Assembly: GCA_030374805.1 (NCBI GenBank)
Contig: JARGSG010000026.1
Location: forward strand, 372,001 to 436,000
Direction of reading: 5' to 3'
Origin: Gracilaria gracilis
Lineage: Eukaryota > Rhodophyta > Florideophyceae > Gracilariales > Gracilariaceae
Length of the DNA stretch: 64,000 nt
Part shown: piece after piece, positions 42,897-53,544 of the stretch
Layout: each line of letters starts with the position of its first letter
How positions within the stretch are numbered: the stretch's first letter is position 1
Program-made: the position numbers and the translations under genes
Notes under the pieces: generated by a model
Told to the model about the DNA's origin: nothing
Seen by the model: the letters and a program-made list of their open reading frames with translations, nothing else
Databases searched by the model: none

Positions 42897-43670
42897 ATGT
42901 CGCTCTCTAAGAACAGCAAAATGCTCCAGTTTATAAACTATCGCGTTAGAGTAACGCTCGACGATCGCCGCACCCTTGTGGGGCGCTTCTTGGCCTTCGA
43001 CAAACACATGAACGTCGTCCTATCCGACTGCGAAGAGTTTCGCAAGCCAAAGAAAACAGTATGTATGATATATGTCATGCCTCTCCTCAAGAACTCAGAA
43101 TAACTAACCAATCAATCACATGTTCTCCATCAAACACGTACAGCAAAAGGATCAGCGCCGAGCACTGGGTCTTATTTTACTCCGCGGCGAGAGCGTAGTG
43201 TCAATGGCTGTGGAGAGCCCACCAGCTCCGAAGAAAGGTAAGCGAAGCGCCACGGCAGCCGGTCTGCCTATATCGGAGCGAGCGCCACCGGGCCGAGGAG
43301 ATGCGTTGGGCGCCCTCGCAGGTCCAGCGCCGGGCCTTGGTGGGCCTGCGCAGCCGCAGCTGGCGGCACAGCCGAGGATGTACGCACCGCCACCATACGG
43401 GCGGGGCGTTGCTGCTCCACCCTTCGGACGTGGAGTACCACCGCCAGCTTATGCGCCGCCACCTCCAACCGGTGCTGTCGGTATGGTAAGTTTTTCGGTC
43501 AGCAAGTTTTTGCTACATGCGGTAGACTTGAGCTGTTGTTTGTGAGCGCTGACATTAGAGCTTTTCTATGTTTTGCTGTGTTGCGATTCTAGGCGGGAGT
43601 GACGGATGTTATGGGGAACAATGCACGACCGATGGGTTATGGAAGAGGTGCACCACCTCCCAGTGGATAG
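42897..43670 (+). CDS. Small nuclear ribonucleoprotein SmB
   Basis: SmB is one of the seven Sm ring proteins that bind the U-rich site of spliceosomal snRNAs. Three exons, 42897-43058, 43144-43485 and 43593-43670, give 193 residues. The introns (85 and 107 nt) start GTATGT and GTAAGT; the first has TAACTAAC as a branch site and ends TACAG. The Sm1 motif is INYRVRVTLDDRRTLVGRFLAF with HMNVVLSDCEEF. The Sm2 motif, LGLILLRGESVVSM, follows the first intron. The Pro/Gly/Ala-rich tail with GRG repeats is typical of SmB. Both junctions are in phase 0. The gene is transcribed away from QueG, and its stop is 10 nt from the next gene's stop on the other strand. Confidence 0.95.
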
Positions 43671-43679
43671 GAACGTGCG

Positions 43680-44180
43680 TCAACTCTTCGGTGATTTGAG
43701 TTGATCTGGTTGTGGAGGTTGTCGAAGCTTGCTGAGCTCCTCACTCGGCACAACGATACGCCTCTTCTTTGTTCGACGCCTGAAGATCGGCGGCGTGGTG
43801 AGTCTATGAAAGGTGCCCGAATCCACGACGAGCACCTCGTCCTTCGAGCAGCGCGGTTGGGTGCGCGTAGCGGGTGACATGTATGACGGAGCCGAAGCGG
43901 GCGATTGTCGAACCGTATGGTGGAGACGCGTATTGAGCGGCGTGCGAATTGGCGTGAGCTGAGTTAGTTTGACGGGTTTTGCAGCGGGCGTTGACGAAGT
44001 TGCTGGTGGCGTGGAAGTAGCAGCTATTGCTGCGAGCTGCTGCTTGTATTTGGTGAGCTCATGCGATTTGAGGTCTTTGAATTCCTTCTCGTCAATGAGT
44101 CCGTCGTCGAAGAGTTTGCGCGCGTCTTGTAGAGCGACCTTCAACTGTTCTCGCAGTTTCTTCTCGGCGTCGGCGGACAT
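43680..44180 (-). CDS. Small protein with SHOCT-like N-terminus
   Basis: The 166-residue product begins MSADAEKKLREQLKVALQ and continues DARKLFDDGLIDEKEFKDLKSHEL. This short helical pattern (x-LFDxGLIxEKEF-x) is the SHOCT type, found as an oligomerisation or docking module in many unrelated proteins. The remainder is Ala/Thr/Pro-rich with a basic cluster, RRRTKKRR, that could serve nuclear import. Function is unknown. The ATG at 44180 precedes the helix; the frame is open for 27 more codons upstream. The stop is 10 nt from the SmB stop, a tail-to-tail pair. Confidence 0.6.
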   Translation of the reverse strand: MSADAEKKLREQLKVALQDARKLFDDGLIDEKEFKDLKSHELTKYKQQLAAIAATSTPPATSSTPAAKPVKLTQLTPIRTPLNTRLHHTVRQSPASAPSYMSPATRTQPRCSKDEVLVVDSGTFHRLTTPPIFRRRTKKRRIVVPSEELSKLRQPPQPDQLKSPKS

Positions 44181-45277
44181 TGTGCTGTGCAGAGATTGAA
44201 AGCCGCGACCGTTGCGACGTTTTTCGATCTTGATGAGCGAGGAGTGATAGTGTTTGAACATGAGCTTGCTGGCGGAGACGTGTGTGGCGACTGCACATCG
44301 AACACAGTGAGCTGTTGATGAATTTACAAATTTGACGCAGGTGTCATGAAAAATTCCCGTCTTGTGTTGTGCTCGTGGCGCCTAAATCATTTTGAACCGC
44401 GAAGGACCATGAGACTGCGCACAAGCTACTAGATTCCAAACAAGCACTCTTCGTCTCCTTCTGAAGCTGCGGCGGACGTGCAATTGCTCATTTACCCTAC
44501 TGTCCTGCACGAAGGTATCACCATCGTGATCGTACAGAGTTTCCTCATCAGGTGAAGCGCATCATAGAAAGATTATCCTCGCGCATCGCTTGTCTTTCCC
44601 ACAGAGCTTCGATTCGCTCTGTAAGGACAACATGAGCGTTTCATTGCTTCTTTATCCTGCGCAATATGTTTCTATTATTGACTGTTGGTGCAGCCAGAAG
44701 CTTTCGCTCTTCAGCAAGTGCAAGAGCTTTTGTAGTTTTGTGGGATCAGATACATATTTTGTTGCGTCGTTGCTGGGAAATTAAAGTTCGACGTCCTTGT
44801 GCTATCATTGTACAATCTAACCTTACGCGGTCTACAGTGTAGACTCTACAGTGTAGAGTCTACACGTGCTCTTCAGTAGGTGTATGTATCCATATGTCAA
44901 TCCCTGCCTGCTTTGTCTGAGATGTTGCAATAACCTTGTTGCGTTTTACCTTCGTGGATGACAAATGACTGCTGAAGAAGGCTGAATCCAGCATTTTGTG
45001 GATCGAAAAGGATTGCCGACTATTATATACAGTAAGTGAAAATTTTGAGTTGTTTAGCAGTCACCGTCGGCCACCGCCTGAAGGCAAATCTCTCCAGAGA
45101 AGTGGACAGTCCATGATTGTCGCTCTTCTTTCTTTAACAAAGTCTGCTTCGCTCATCTTTCTGAGTTGCGACACTCACAATAGGCCTTGTATTCGGGAGC
45201 AAAATTATGCTACAGATGAAGCCCAGAGTCATTGCTGCTACCTTCATCAGCTTGGCATCATAATCGCAGTTCATAAC
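44181..45277. other. 1.1 kb intergenic region with a palindrome cluster
   Basis: Nothing recognisable is encoded. The most obvious structure is the palindrome cluster at 44831-44863. The frame of the following gene is open back to 44996, with a donor-like CAGTAAGT at 45029, so a 5' exon of that gene may lie here. Confidence 0.45.
44831..44863. promoter_or_regulatory. Nested perfect palindromes upstream of Grc3/NOL9
   Basis: TCTACAGTGTAGA (44831-44843) overlaps a 25 nt perfect palindrome (44839-44863) with arms GTAGACTCTACA and TGTAGAGTCTAC around a central G. The unit TCTACAGTGTAGA occurs twice in it. It may be a binding site for a dimeric factor or a short inverted-repeat relic, about 415 bp before the chosen start of the gene. 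Confidence 0.65.
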
Positions 45278-47227
45278 ATGGAAAGGCGAAGATCAGTTCA
45301 AGGCAAGCGAACCTTGTGGAAGCGCCGAAAGCGAAAGCGGCCTCTTTTCGAAACTCTGCCAGCAATCACTGCTAAAGCTGACGAAAAGCAGACAGACAGC
45401 GAATGCTTGCAACCTCTGACTTTTCAACATCACTCTATTCTCCGTGTTACTCAGCTTCCGGACGGTACTGACAAGAATATTGAAGAAGATGATCCTGATC
45501 CTGCTCCATCCGAATATTCTAATTCGCCCCCTCTATCGCCGCATGTACCTAATTTGCCTCAGAGCAAGGCGAGTGATGAGACGCCCCCGGCTACGCCTTC
45601 GACAAACAATCTGAAGAAAGACTGTACACGCCTCATATCGGGTACCACAAATGGAACAAAATACGTCGCGCTTAGAGTGGGAGCGCAAGCTGTACCCCTA
45701 TCAGGATCAGTTTGGCTTTCAGTTGTACATGGCTGCGCCAGAATTTTCGGCCGAACGTACACGAGCGAGTGCGATCCTATTCTGATATTCTCCGCCCCGT
45801 ATGCCCCATTTATCGTCACCATTGAGTCCGCTACGCAGAACACTTCACAGAAACGTCGGCAATCGACAGCAACAAACGAGTTTCATCCGGATGCTTTTCT
45901 GAGCAGCCGCATCCGCCAGTCTCTACAAGATTCTAAGGATCTTCGAAAGGAAGGTTGTATTGTTGTGCTTTCGTCCACCTCATCTGATCCTAAAGTATGG
46001 GAAGCGTCCGATAGATTCCAAGTTTCAGCAGATCTTCGAAGCACGCTACAAGCGTTTAACGAAATGGCAGGTTTCCCATCAATCTCGCCCGGAGAGGAAG
46101 CGGTGGACGGTATGTCTATTTATCCCCAGTCAAATAGGTTTGGAAGCTTTGAAGAATGGCCGGAGTGGAGTAGCGTCTGTGATCGTTTAAGTGATTTCTT
46201 GGATCAAAGGACAAAACCATCTGATCTAAGATTACTTGTATGCGGCGGAAGCGGATCTGGGAAGTCTACGTTCACCAGATGCATCATGAATCATCTTCTT
46301 GAAAGGTTCCCTGCGGTTGTTCTAATGGATTCCGACGTCGGGCAGTCTGAAATGAGTCCACCTGGACTTGTTTCTGCGTATTGTGTGAAGGAAGTAAGGA
46401 TAGGTTCAGCTGCTGCTTCCAATAGACATATCCCACTAGCCGCTCGCTTTTTTGGTGACACGACCCCTCGTGAAGATCCAGACCAATACGCGATGTCTAT
46501 TGAACATGTGTGCAACGAGGCTTTGGCCTTTGCAGAACAGCACGGCTATCCCGTTGTCATCAACTCTGATGGCTGGATAAACGGGACTGGAGCAGATTTG
46601 CTCCATCACCTTACCATGCATGTAACTGCAAGTCATGTAGCACATCTGTGCCTTAGAGGTCAGGAGCCTCGCCGAGGTATTGTCGAGCTTGCTTCAAGCT
46701 TCTCGGAAGATCGCTGCTTCAAGTTAACTACTCCTCGAAGCGAAAGAGATCTGTGCTTTCCCCCGGTTTTGTTAAGAGAGCTCCATGTTGCGTCATACTT
46801 CTCAAAAGAACTCGCAATGGGCAGAGTGTACAATGTGCACGTGGATGATGTAGAATTGATCTGTGCAGAGGAAGAATCCTTGAATGGAATGTCCATAGAA
46901 GGACTGAATGCTTCTATGGTTGCGCTTGGAAAGAGTGTCAGCGTTGATAGTGAGAAGAAGCGAGACTGGTCTGTTCATGGATTCGGAATAGTAAGAGGTT
47001 GTGACCCAGAGGCAGGTCTCTTGTATATTTGTACACCAGTTTGTGAAGAACATCTAGAGCTGTGCGACACATTGCTTTTCACAGGCGGTATTCAACTACC
47101 CCAAGCTTTGTTTTTTGCCAGTGCCTCACCAAACCTCTTGAAGTCTGGTACGGCTCCGTTTATTCTGTCAGGCTCAGTTCATACGGCAGAAGCAATGCGT
47201 AGTCGGGGCACTCTCGCTCGAAAGTAA
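45278..47227 (+). CDS. Grc3/NOL9-like polynucleotide 5'-kinase
   Basis: Grc3/NOL9 phosphorylates the 5'-OH end left by Las1 cleavage of ITS2 and is needed for 25S/28S rRNA maturation in the nucleolus. The 649-residue product has a basic start (KRTLWKRRKRKRP, a likely nucleolar signal), an N-terminal beta domain, then the kinase with Walker A CGGSGSGKSTFTR (about residues 325-335), VLMDSDVGQSEMSPPG (Walker B/substrate motif of the Clp1/Grc3 family) and INSDGWINGTG. A C-terminal beta domain closes it. I chose the Met at 45278 because the basic signal follows; the open frame continues 94 codons upstream and a 5' intron there is possible. Converges on MED13. Confidence 0.85.
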   Translation: MERRRSVQGKRTLWKRRKRKRPLFETLPAITAKADEKQTDSECLQPLTFQHHSILRVTQLPDGTDKNIEEDDPDPAPSEYSNSPPLSPHVPNLPQSKASDETPPATPSTNNLKKDCTRLISGTTNGTKYVALRVGAQAVPLSGSVWLSVVHGCARIFGRTYTSECDPILIFSAPYAPFIVTIESATQNTSQKRRQSTATNEFHPDAFLSSRIRQSLQDSKDLRKEGCIVVLSSTSSDPKVWEASDRFQVSADLRSTLQAFNEMAGFPSISPGEEAVDGMSIYPQSNRFGSFEEWPEWSSVCDRLSDFLDQRTKPSDLRLLVCGGSGSGKSTFTRCIMNHLLERFPAVVLMDSDVGQSEMSPPGLVSAYCVKEVRIGSAAASNRHIPLAARFFGDTTPREDPDQYAMSIEHVCNEALAFAEQHGYPVVINSDGWINGTGADLLHHLTMHVTASHVAHLCLRGQEPRRGIVELASSFSEDRCFKLTTPRSERDLCFPPVLLRELHVASYFSKELAMGRVYNVHVDDVELICAEEESLNGMSIEGLNASMVALGKSVSVDSEKKRDWSVHGFGIVRGCDPEAGLLYICTPVCEEHLELCDTLLFTGGIQLPQALFFASASPNLLKSGTAPFILSGSVHTAEAMRSRGTLARK

Positions 47228-47493
47228 TCAGGTGTCCTTTTCTGTGACAGAGTTTGCTAGGAGATACGAATTCCCTTAATCGAGCGAAGAAAGGAGCATC
47301 TTGGCGCAAATTAATGATCCATCACCCTCGAGATGTGAATAACTTGAGTGCAACTGTTGATCTTCTACATCCCCGAAACATCCTTCTTTGACGTGTGGTA
47401 GGAGTAAGAAAACAACATGATTTAGTTAATTGGTGTAACTACAATCTAAGCCCCACACCCCTCACTTGCTGTACAACGTCAGTAGTGCCACTG

Positions 47494-50400
47494 CTACCGC
47501 GAACCCAAGACCTGCGCTCCAAAACCGTGTCGGTGCACCTGTCTTAAGTTCGCTTGATACCCACGAATTGCATCCATGTGGACGGGATACATGCTAAGCC
47601 ACTTCTGAGCAGGCCAGCATGGGGGTGACGCCGTGTACCGCAGTTCGTGAAAGTTCGATACAATTGTATGTGCAATAGTCTGCACATCAAACGAATCCCA
47701 CGACGACCTTTCATCCGACATTTCGTCACTGTGGCCGGTACTCCCATAATGCCGCAATACGTTAACCTCAAGCGCTTTCATGCCATCCTTCTCATATCGA
47801 ACGAGTACAGCGGTTGCTTGCACGTTCTTCCCCCTGGACAGACGCTCCCTCCCAACTATGGCGAAATCCCGTCTGTCGGCATTGAGGTCTGTTGATTCCT
47901 CCAGAAACAAGTGTGTCTCCAAATGACAAACACTCACCACGGACACCGAACAGACGGGTGGCATTTTCACGTCTATTGACGGAGTACCTTTCGAGGCCGC
48001 TCCAGAGCTTGTCGGTTGTGATACACCTGGGGTTGCGGGGGTCGAAAACTCCGTATACACGTCGTTCACTTCGTCAGGTTTTGGCTGCAGCAGTGGTGGG
48101 AACCTCCTAACAACAGATACACCATTGTCTTCGTCAGAGCTTTTTTCAGACAAGCTTGACTTTGAGGACATCACCTTGCCGATCACCCAGTCCCAGTCTT
48201 CCAGTTCCCCCGGGGTCATCTGGCCAAGTCGGGACACAGTCACATGAACTTCATCGACAAAGGATACTCTCCACCTTTGACCTCGAGCCCACATGCCCCA
48301 GAACGCCTTTCGCCTTGAGGAGGTCATTGCGGCTCTGACGACGGGCACTGTTGCAATATCTAGTAGTTCGCCCCTCTGGTCTGTCCAGGCAAAGACAAAC
48401 CTGCAAGTTGCGTCACAGAACGTGTACGCCAAATGCAAGACTATATCTGCACGTGAATCTGTTTGCCCCATGTGCTTCCCAACCCCCGCCAGTACGACAG
48501 CCGGTTCATAAAGAAATGAGGGGGAAAGAGCGCAACTCTGATCTACGTGACCAACATGCAAGCCTTGAGAAGTAACCTGTGAGGTGTGTGAAACAGCTTC
48601 TTCGGTGCTGGGTCCCAATGGTGATATTGGAGTTATTGATGTACCGCCCGGCGATTCTGTAGCGATATCCGGCGTCATTGGGGACATAAGATCGTCTGGC
48701 ATGAGCGACGCACGAGAGAGGACGCTGGCAACCTCGCTGTCAGTGCTCGGCATCCTTACTCTCTTTGTGCGAATGGAGTTAAACACAGCGAACGAAACGG
48801 CTTTCATCAGTTGAGGCCGTAATGGGCGATCACTCATTCGATCCGCTTCCACAAAACCAGCAAGATTCCGATCGACGACTTCCCGAGGTAGAATCCTAAC
48901 GGTCAAGGAAACAATCCCCTTAGACGAAGAGGCCCTCCATGGAGCAGCAGGAAGGTTGGGGATTGGGAGTGTAGCACCAATGCCGGAAGGTATAGCGTCA
49001 GGAACCGCACTGACCAGAGGGGAGACTGCCCGCATGAGCGCTACATTCGCTACACTCCGCCTTTTCTCAAATGGTAAGATGACATATGCCACAATGTTTG
49101 TTGGGGCGGAGATCCGATTCTTGCGGCTATCGCGAGTTAGGGAGGCCAACTTCGTGCACAGAGCTTTGACATACAATTGATATTGTTCGGTCATTCCTCT
49201 CTCTGCCTCGGATAAACTTGTTGCGCTTTCATTTTCCGAAGATGCCGAGTCTGTCATAGAATTGGAAATAAAACCAACTCGTTCAAACGGGAAGAGAGTG
49301 TGTGTTCCAAATGAGCATTCCTCGTACGCAGATGACACGTCTCTAAGGAACACATCCACATCTTGTTGGATTTCTTTCGGGGCAATCGCAACGTATTCCA
49401 CATTCTTTCGCTCACTGTACGGTTCAAACCCAGCCTTTTCCCACGTTGGAAGAGCTCCACCAAAAGTCTCCATCCATTCCTTAAGATAGCCAACACAGAC
49501 TTTTGGAGGGTTGAGAGGAAACACAGCCGCAGACATTCCCATATATTCATTGATAGAAAGCGGACCGAGTACCATGGGTGTACTTTGTTCTGTGCTTTGA
49601 AACTTGGCTTCGGGATCCGAGGAACAAGATTCCCGTATAGTGCTCTCTGCTAACTTAGGGCCGCACCCGAGGGACTCCAAACATGTCTTGAACGCATGAC
49701 TTGTTTCCAACGCTCTCGGTAACCCCAGAAGTACTCGACGCATAGTGGCTGAAGAGACCATGTCCGTCTCCGTCTCCGTAGATACCCTTTCCTTCGAATC
49801 GACGGAGTCACTCACGTTTCCTCGGAACAGTGAAAGCTCATTCATCGAAAATAGCTGCATTTCAAGGAGGGACATGAGGTTATAGGCATCTCCATCTCTC
49901 TTAGTGGAAGACCTTCCACTCGGGGAACCTGCAAGTGGAGGCACATATGTCTTAGCGGAAGGATGCGGCGGGAATTTTTTGTTCGCCAAGTGACCCATTT
50001 GAATCATGGATGTCGGTTTCTGATCCTCTTCCCGAACGCATTGTGAGGAGGTCAGTGAGAACGAGTTCTCACTAAGGGCGGGTGACAATCCCGATAATGT
50101 AGTCCGGTCTGCTGATAAGACATAGCACGCGCTTGCGCAATCAATGGCAACAGAGTCCGCTAGTCTCAAAGCATCAGTTTCTGGGTTTCGATCTCCCAAA
50201 GCAATTTGATGATCTCTCTTTTCAGTGCAGCGATCAAGTTGATGTAAAGATAGCAAAGCTGTCGATGAGAAAGAAGACTTTGACGTGTCTTTTGGCTGTG
50301 GATCGGGTTCTTCGTCTGATTCTGATAACTCCCATCTTGATTCTCTCCGCAAAAATGACGGGTCCTTGACTTCCCCCCGCTGACGAAGTCTGGAGTACGC

Positions 50401-52491
50401 TTTCAGCTTCTTTCGAGGAATGTATAATGAATTGCGGTACCTCAGGGAGTCGCTCCTGTTATTGACACCTTCACCGTTTCGTAGAAACCCTTTTGCGTCT
50501 TTGTCCTCTGAGGTCTTCAAGAGACGAAATCTCGACTGTGGATTGTACAGCTTCGATAGCCGTCTAGCCTTAGTTATTCTCTGGGACGTGCACAACCTGG
50601 CGCGGCGACGTTCCGTAAAGTCATCCTCAAAGAACGAAGTCAGCTTTTCCCTGATATCTGGATTCTGTGGTTTGTTTTCGACCATAGGTGGTTGAAAACT
50701 CCTAAGAGCCGCACGCACGAGATCAGTGGGTGACATTGTACTAAGCTTGTCATCTGCAGCAGCTTGACATTCCTTATCGGCCAGATGTGTTGGAGACAAA
50801 TCCAGAGGAACTGAGTCGACCTCCATTTTCGTGGTTTGTCCGCCCTGTTTGCCAGTTTGTTGCAATGTGTCCGCATCGTTCACAATATCGTTGGTCAATG
50901 CCTGTCCGTTTTCAGAGATGGGCTGGGCGTTGTTTTCATTCGCAGGTGGACTGACCTCCTCTTCCTGAAGGCGGTCGTCCATTCCGTCCCGGAAGAACTC
51001 AGCAACTTCGTCCAGCGTACTGAAATCAGTCATACCCATACCGCCGCCACCATGAAGGAAATCTGGCGCATTTGAAACATCTCCGTCGAGCGGGAAAGAA
51101 TCCAAGCCGTTTGTGGTGTTAATGGCAAACGTTGAAGGCTCGTTCTTCATACTCTGCACCGAAGAGAGAATAGGTTCGTTCTTTTGCTCTTGAGCGACGT
51201 TCCGGACAGCATTTGCTGTCGTAGTAGCAACTTGCGCAACCTTTGATTCTTTCAGTGCATTCTGCATGCCCAACTCCGAGTTAGATATCGACAGCACCGG
51301 TGGGAAAACCGGTTCAACGAGAGGATGGTGCAAGACTGGAGTAGAGTCTTTGCTTTCACCCGGCTGCAGAGATCGAATGGCAGCATTGATTGATTGCGCA
51401 GTTGGAGCATCATCAATAAATGACTCGGAAGGCTGTTCGTCACAAGTTGGTGGTTTTGGCGGTCGTGTGGGAGTAGTGTTAGTCTCTTGAACAGGAGGGC
51501 TAAACGGGGAGGGCGACCTAGGACGCTTTCTCGACTTCCACAAGCTGGAGGCTTTGGTACTCTTCTTAGGGTGTAGAGTAGCTCTAGATACGTCCGTGAG
51601 CTTGATTGGTTCGGCAGGCGACTGTGGTTCATTGGTAAGAACGACTGCTCGTGGAAACGGGGCCTCTAATCCGTTTTCAAATTTGACGAAGACGACAGAA
51701 GAATCCAGATCAACCGAAGACGATGGACCAGAAGGATACATGCCAGCCTCCCGCCATCTGTTGAGGACGGATTCGGTCAAAGCATCACCAGCCGGTGCAC
51801 GAGCAGATAAAACGGCCGGGGTACCGAGAGGTGCAGTTACGACGTGTAAAGGGTGCTTCGGGTCGCGCAACAAGTCGTGGTCGGCGATTTTACGTGCCTT
51901 TGAGTTCTTGACAGCAACTCGAATAATGATGCGAGACTCGGGCGGGGCGGAGAGCGATACGGAGAAGGAATACGACAGACGAACGGATGGGTGTACGACC
52001 TGATTAGCGACACGAAGTGCGCCTTGCGATTGCAAAGCAAGCACGATGGCGCGATGGATGGCGGTGGTGAACGCGTGAGTGTAAAGTGGGGGGGAGGCAG
52101 CAGTCCACGCGCCTTGTTCTTCCACAAGGAAAACATCGGACAGCAAGCTCTTGGCGGCCTCTAATGTGGGGGTAGCTCCGAAGACCCACAACAAGGCGGT
52201 AGGAGATAGGTTCCGAGCGGGTTTTGGCGGCGGCTTGGGGGCAGATGGGCGCACAATGGAGGCTATCGCGGCGGGCAGTTGCTCGGCAAGGAGGGCTAGC
52301 GCGACGGCGGGGAAGGCGGTTTGCGCGCCGACGCCATGTTCAAGCCACTTTGCGCGACGGGCGACAGGGGAGGCGGGGTTTGTGCGGGGATTAGGACGAA
52401 GCGTAAGACGGATGAAGGGGACGGTGGAGAGGTTTTGGAGGGCGAGCACGGAGACACTGACGGGGGGTTTGAATGTTTGAGGCGGCTGCAT
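47494..52491 (-). CDS. Mediator complex subunit 13 (MED13)
   Basis: MED13 is the largest subunit of the CDK8 kinase module and links it to core Mediator, controlling RNA polymerase II engagement. The 1665-residue product matches MED13 in the middle and at the end. PMVLGPLSINEYMGMSAAVF, FEPYSERKNVEYVAIAPKE and FLRDVSSAYEECSFGTHTLF correspond to the MID region. The C-terminal Piwi-like part has CRFVFAWTDQRGELLDIATV, RRKAFWGMWARGQRW and VSRLGQMTPGELEDWDWV, then CWPAQKWLSMYPVH. The centre is long and disordered. I placed the start at 52491 (MQPPQTFKPP), because the 88 codons before it are low-complexity and GC-driven. No intron over about 5 kb is remarkable for this protein. Confidence 0.88.
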   Translation of the reverse strand: MQPPQTFKPPVSVSVLALQNLSTVPFIRLTLRPNPRTNPASPVARRAKWLEHGVGAQTAFPAVALALLAEQLPAAIASIVRPSAPKPPPKPARNLSPTALLWVFGATPTLEAAKSLLSDVFLVEEQGAWTAASPPLYTHAFTTAIHRAIVLALQSQGALRVANQVVHPSVRLSYSFSVSLSAPPESRIIIRVAVKNSKARKIADHDLLRDPKHPLHVVTAPLGTPAVLSARAPAGDALTESVLNRWREAGMYPSGPSSSVDLDSSVVFVKFENGLEAPFPRAVVLTNEPQSPAEPIKLTDVSRATLHPKKSTKASSLWKSRKRPRSPSPFSPPVQETNTTPTRPPKPPTCDEQPSESFIDDAPTAQSINAAIRSLQPGESKDSTPVLHHPLVEPVFPPVLSISNSELGMQNALKESKVAQVATTTANAVRNVAQEQKNEPILSSVQSMKNEPSTFAINTTNGLDSFPLDGDVSNAPDFLHGGGGMGMTDFSTLDEVAEFFRDGMDDRLQEEEVSPPANENNAQPISENGQALTNDIVNDADTLQQTGKQGGQTTKMEVDSVPLDLSPTHLADKECQAAADDKLSTMSPTDLVRAALRSFQPPMVENKPQNPDIREKLTSFFEDDFTERRRARLCTSQRITKARRLSKLYNPQSRFRLLKTSEDKDAKGFLRNGEGVNNRSDSLRYRNSLYIPRKKLKAYSRLRQRGEVKDPSFLRRESRWELSESDEEPDPQPKDTSKSSFSSTALLSLHQLDRCTEKRDHQIALGDRNPETDALRLADSVAIDCASACYVLSADRTTLSGLSPALSENSFSLTSSQCVREEDQKPTSMIQMGHLANKKFPPHPSAKTYVPPLAGSPSGRSSTKRDGDAYNLMSLLEMQLFSMNELSLFRGNVSDSVDSKERVSTETETDMVSSATMRRVLLGLPRALETSHAFKTCLESLGCGPKLAESTIRESCSSDPEAKFQSTEQSTPMVLGPLSINEYMGMSAAVFPLNPPKVCVGYLKEWMETFGGALPTWEKAGFEPYSERKNVEYVAIAPKEIQQDVDVFLRDVSSAYEECSFGTHTLFPFERVGFISNSMTDSASSENESATSLSEAERGMTEQYQLYVKALCTKLASLTRDSRKNRISAPTNIVAYVILPFEKRRSVANVALMRAVSPLVSAVPDAIPSGIGATLPIPNLPAAPWRASSSKGIVSLTVRILPREVVDRNLAGFVEADRMSDRPLRPQLMKAVSFAVFNSIRTKRVRMPSTDSEVASVLSRASLMPDDLMSPMTPDIATESPGGTSITPISPLGPSTEEAVSHTSQVTSQGLHVGHVDQSCALSPSFLYEPAVVLAGVGKHMGQTDSRADIVLHLAYTFCDATCRFVFAWTDQRGELLDIATVPVVRAAMTSSRRKAFWGMWARGQRWRVSFVDEVHVTVSRLGQMTPGELEDWDWVIGKVMSSKSSLSEKSSDEDNGVSVVRRFPPLLQPKPDEVNDVYTEFSTPATPGVSQPTSSGAASKGTPSIDVKMPPVCSVSVVSVCHLETHLFLEESTDLNADRRDFAIVGRERLSRGKNVQATAVLVRYEKDGMKALEVNVLRHYGSTGHSDEMSDERSSWDSFDVQTIAHTIVSNFHELRYTASPPCWPAQKWLSMYPVHMDAIRGYQANLRQVHRHGFGAQVLGSR

Positions 52492-53544
52492 CGCGACGAC
52501 GAAGGGGGATAGGCGGCACCCTTGTACGACGGGAAGCAAGGGGGGGCGAGAGAGCGGCGCGCGGAAGGTAAGGGTTGGGGGGGGGGGAGGGGGGAGGAGA
52601 GGGGGAGGGGCGGGGGAGGGAGCGGCGCGGGACGACAATTTGAGCGCGTGTGCGACAGGGTAGAGACAGGGCTTGGACGCGGGCGGTTTTAGGGACGCGG
52701 TGCAGCGCAGCGGGCAATGCGCATGCGCAGCATTTCGCGTTGCCGCCGCACACATGCCAAATCAGCGCGTTTTGGGGCTTTCCGCAACCATCGCGCGTGA
52801 CCGTGCTCTCAGGTGCGCCGCACCGCTGCCGCGCGCTCTGTAAGCAACGTGTCCAATCGCGCGCGCACAGGTGGCGTTCGCGCGTGCCCATTGGGTGATA
52901 CGCCGGGGCACTTCGCTGTGGTTGGCTGCATCTCAACAGATTCTATGCCGTGATCAAAACGCTGTTTTCGACGCGCGCCCCGGCTGCATGCACAGTGCCG
53001 CGGCTGTCGCGGTTACTGCCGTCTCTGTGTGTTGCTTCCCTTCCACTGCGGATTGCTTCCAACGAATGGTATGATAGCGTGCTCCTACCTTCGTATTTCG
53101 CCGCGAAGGGGTGTCCGACGATGACGTCACTTCGCTGCGTACCGGGTACAGCGGAACAACCTTGTTTGACCACGGCGGCAAGAACGAGCCAAGGAAACCA
53201 GTCTCTGTCACAGTGTCCATGCTCAATGCGCACTCTGGTCAACTCCCTTAACTGTCAAAATGTCGCATAACGTCCCCTCACTAACGGGGATTCGTCGCAA
53301 ACAATTCGCCGCCATGCACTGTCTACTTTGTAATCGAGCGCCAGCGCCACGTCTACTTCATTTGCATCCCTTCTAATTAAAACAGCTGCATCGGCCAAAC
53401 ATGCTCTTTTCCCAGCTCGTCATGAACGCTACAGAGTCTGCACTACTGAAAACGTATTCACAGACAAATTGCAGACAACCAACCTTCCAGCTTGATAGCA
53501 TCTAAGCGAGCCATTTATCATCGGTCTGAGCTCTTCAATCCACC
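52492..53544. other. 1.05 kb intergenic region between MED13 and the S1 protease
   Basis: Divergent promoters are expected here. A G-rich patch (about 52576-52618, including G12) lies just upstream of MED13. No gene is recognised. Confidence 0.45.
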
